This document shows positions 5,066 through 5,898 of a stretch of 5,898 bases of DNA, piece by piece; position 1 is the first letter of the stretch; each line of letters starts with the position of its first letter. The translations under genes and the position numbers were made by a program. Source of the DNA: Candidatus Poseidoniaceae archaeon (GTDB taxonomy: Archaea > Thermoplasmatota > Poseidoniia > Poseidoniales > Poseidoniaceae). Location: contig JAQXFJ010000246.1 in assembly GCA_029250385.1 (NCBI GenBank), forward strand, positions 1 through 5,898, read 5' to 3'. The notes under the pieces are model-generated. The model was not told the DNA's origin and did no database searches. It saw only the letters and a program-made list of their open reading frames with translations.

Positions 5066-5898
5066 ATGGCTGAGGACAACAAATTGTCAGAAGAATCACA
5101 ACCAAAATTAACCGGATTTGGCAGTAAGGCAGTACACTCAGGAACCAATCATGTTGGCGATGCTGTCAATACTCCAATTTTTCAATCATCAACCTACAAG
5201 TTAACCGATGAGAGGTATGCAGGATGGGCTGCTGGAGCACACCACGCGTTACTCTATACTAGAATAACCTCAGTTAATGCAGAAGCAGTAATCAAAAAAA
5301 TATGCTCACTAGAAGGCGCTGAGGATGGAGAAGTTTTTTCTTCTGGTATGGCTGCAATATCTTCCACACTAATGGCGCTGTTATCATCGGGTGATCACGT
5401 AGTTGCATCAGCTGACGTATATGGGGGGACATACGGATTATTGACTGAAGAATTTCCACGATTTGGCATAGAAGTAACTATGGCCGACATGACTGATGTT
5501 AGTTCATATGAAGCAGCAATTCAAGATAATACCAAGGTGCTGTATATTGAAACATTAACCAATCCGGTGTTGAAAGTTTGTGACGTTGAAGCAATGGCTA
5601 CGTTAGCAAAGAAACACGGGCTAATCTGTATAATTGATAACACCTTCACATCCCCATGGGGTTGCCAGCCGTTGTCTTTTGGCGCAGATTTGGTAATACA
5701 TTCGACTACTAAGTACTTGGGTGGTCATTCAGATATTATCGGCGGTGCAGTAGTCGGCTCCCGTGAACATATAGAGAAAATATTCCATCGAAAAGTGCAT
5801 TTTGGCGGTAGTGCAGATCCAAATTCATGTTTCTTGTTAGAGCGCGGAATGAGAACACTGCATGTTAGAATGCCAAAAATATGTGATAATGCCGCAGA
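5066..5898 (+). CDS. Cys/Met metabolism PLP-dependent enzyme (cystathionine synthase/lyase family), 3' end cut by window edge
   Basis: From the ATG at 5066 the frame stays open to the right edge for 277 codons; full-length family members have about 380-420 residues, so roughly the last third is missing. The product belongs to the fold-type I transsulfuration family. Visible marks in order are AVHSGT, PIFQSSTY, LYTR (Tyr64, Arg66), SSGMAAI, DVYGGTYGLL (Tyr119, expected to stack on PLP), YIETLTNPVLKVCD, IIDNTFTSP (Asp191, pairs with the PLP ring nitrogen), HSTTKYLGGHSD (Lys216, the PLP Schiff-base lysine) and LERGMRTLHVRM. The reaction may be cystathionine gamma-synthase, cystathionine lyase, methionine gamma-lyase or O-acylhomoserine sulfhydrylase; motifs alone do not separate these. 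The usual NPT after the YxR motif is replaced by SVN (residues 69-71). The first 16 residues are a polar extension before the conserved core. It is cytosolic and probably acts in methionine/cysteine metabolism. Confidence 0.92.
   Translation, partial: MAEDNKLSEESQPKLTGFGSKAVHSGTNHVGDAVNTPIFQSSTYKLTDERYAGWAAGAHHALLYTRITSVNAEAVIKKICSLEGAEDGEVFSSGMAAISSTLMALLSSGDHVVASADVYGGTYGLLTEEFPRFGIEVTMADMTDVSSYEAAIQDNTKVLYIETLTNPVLKVCDVEAMATLAKKHGLICIIDNTFTSPWGCQPLSFGADLVIHSTTKYLGGHSDIIGGAVVGSREHIEKIFHRKVHFGGSADPNSCFLLERGMRTLHVRMPKICDNAA

Noticed and set aside
1..5898. tRNA, rRNA, CRISPR array, insertion sequence or attachment site
   Set aside because: Nearly all bases are taken by convincing protein genes and the three gaps (75, 102 and 44 bases) hold no RNA fold, direct-repeat series or inverted-repeat ends that I could see.

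Overview
The window is compact, AT-rich DNA with almost no non-coding space: seven protein genes, two of them cut by the window edges, and no RNA gene, mobile element or CRISPR array that I can see. It looks archaeal. It carries a geranylgeranyl-reductase-family flavoprotein, as used for saturating archaeal lipid chains. Ribosome-binding sites at internal genes match the archaeal anti-Shine-Dalgarno (GGTGAT), while genes behind promoters mostly have none, and AT-rich TATA-like boxes sit about 50 bases before several starts. The gene mix and composition suggest an uncultivated planktonic Thermoplasmatota lineage such as Marine Group II (Poseidoniales). That placement is inference and rests on no database search.

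Layout, minus strand: from a divergent promoter near 3990, a four-gene operon reads leftward. It encodes a geranylgeranyl reductase (3941-2574), a HAD class IIA phosphatase (2565-1780), a NERD-domain protein (1770-859) and a SemiSWEET-type transporter (854-579). Gaps are only 4 to 9 bases, and each upstream stop codon overlaps the next gene's Shine-Dalgarno sequence. After a T-run and a separate TATA box, an unrecognised methionine-rich protein (503 to the left edge) follows on the same strand.

Layout, plus strand: from the same 102-base divergent region, an EamA/DMT-family ten-helix transporter (4044-5021) reads rightward. After 44 bases comes a PLP-dependent transsulfuration-family enzyme (5066 to the right edge, incomplete).

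How the genes may work together: the reductase and phosphatase could both belong to lipid or central metabolism, and the transporter followed by a sulfur-amino-acid enzyme could reflect amino-acid handling, but neither link is shown by the sequence. Most of the window is ordinary core genome. The points most worth a second look are the stop/Shine-Dalgarno overlaps, the palindromic AT box exactly midway between two divergent starts, the altered DG motif in the reductase, the unassigned C-terminal half of the NERD protein, and the unrecognised Met-rich protein. I found no convincing new multi-gene system.
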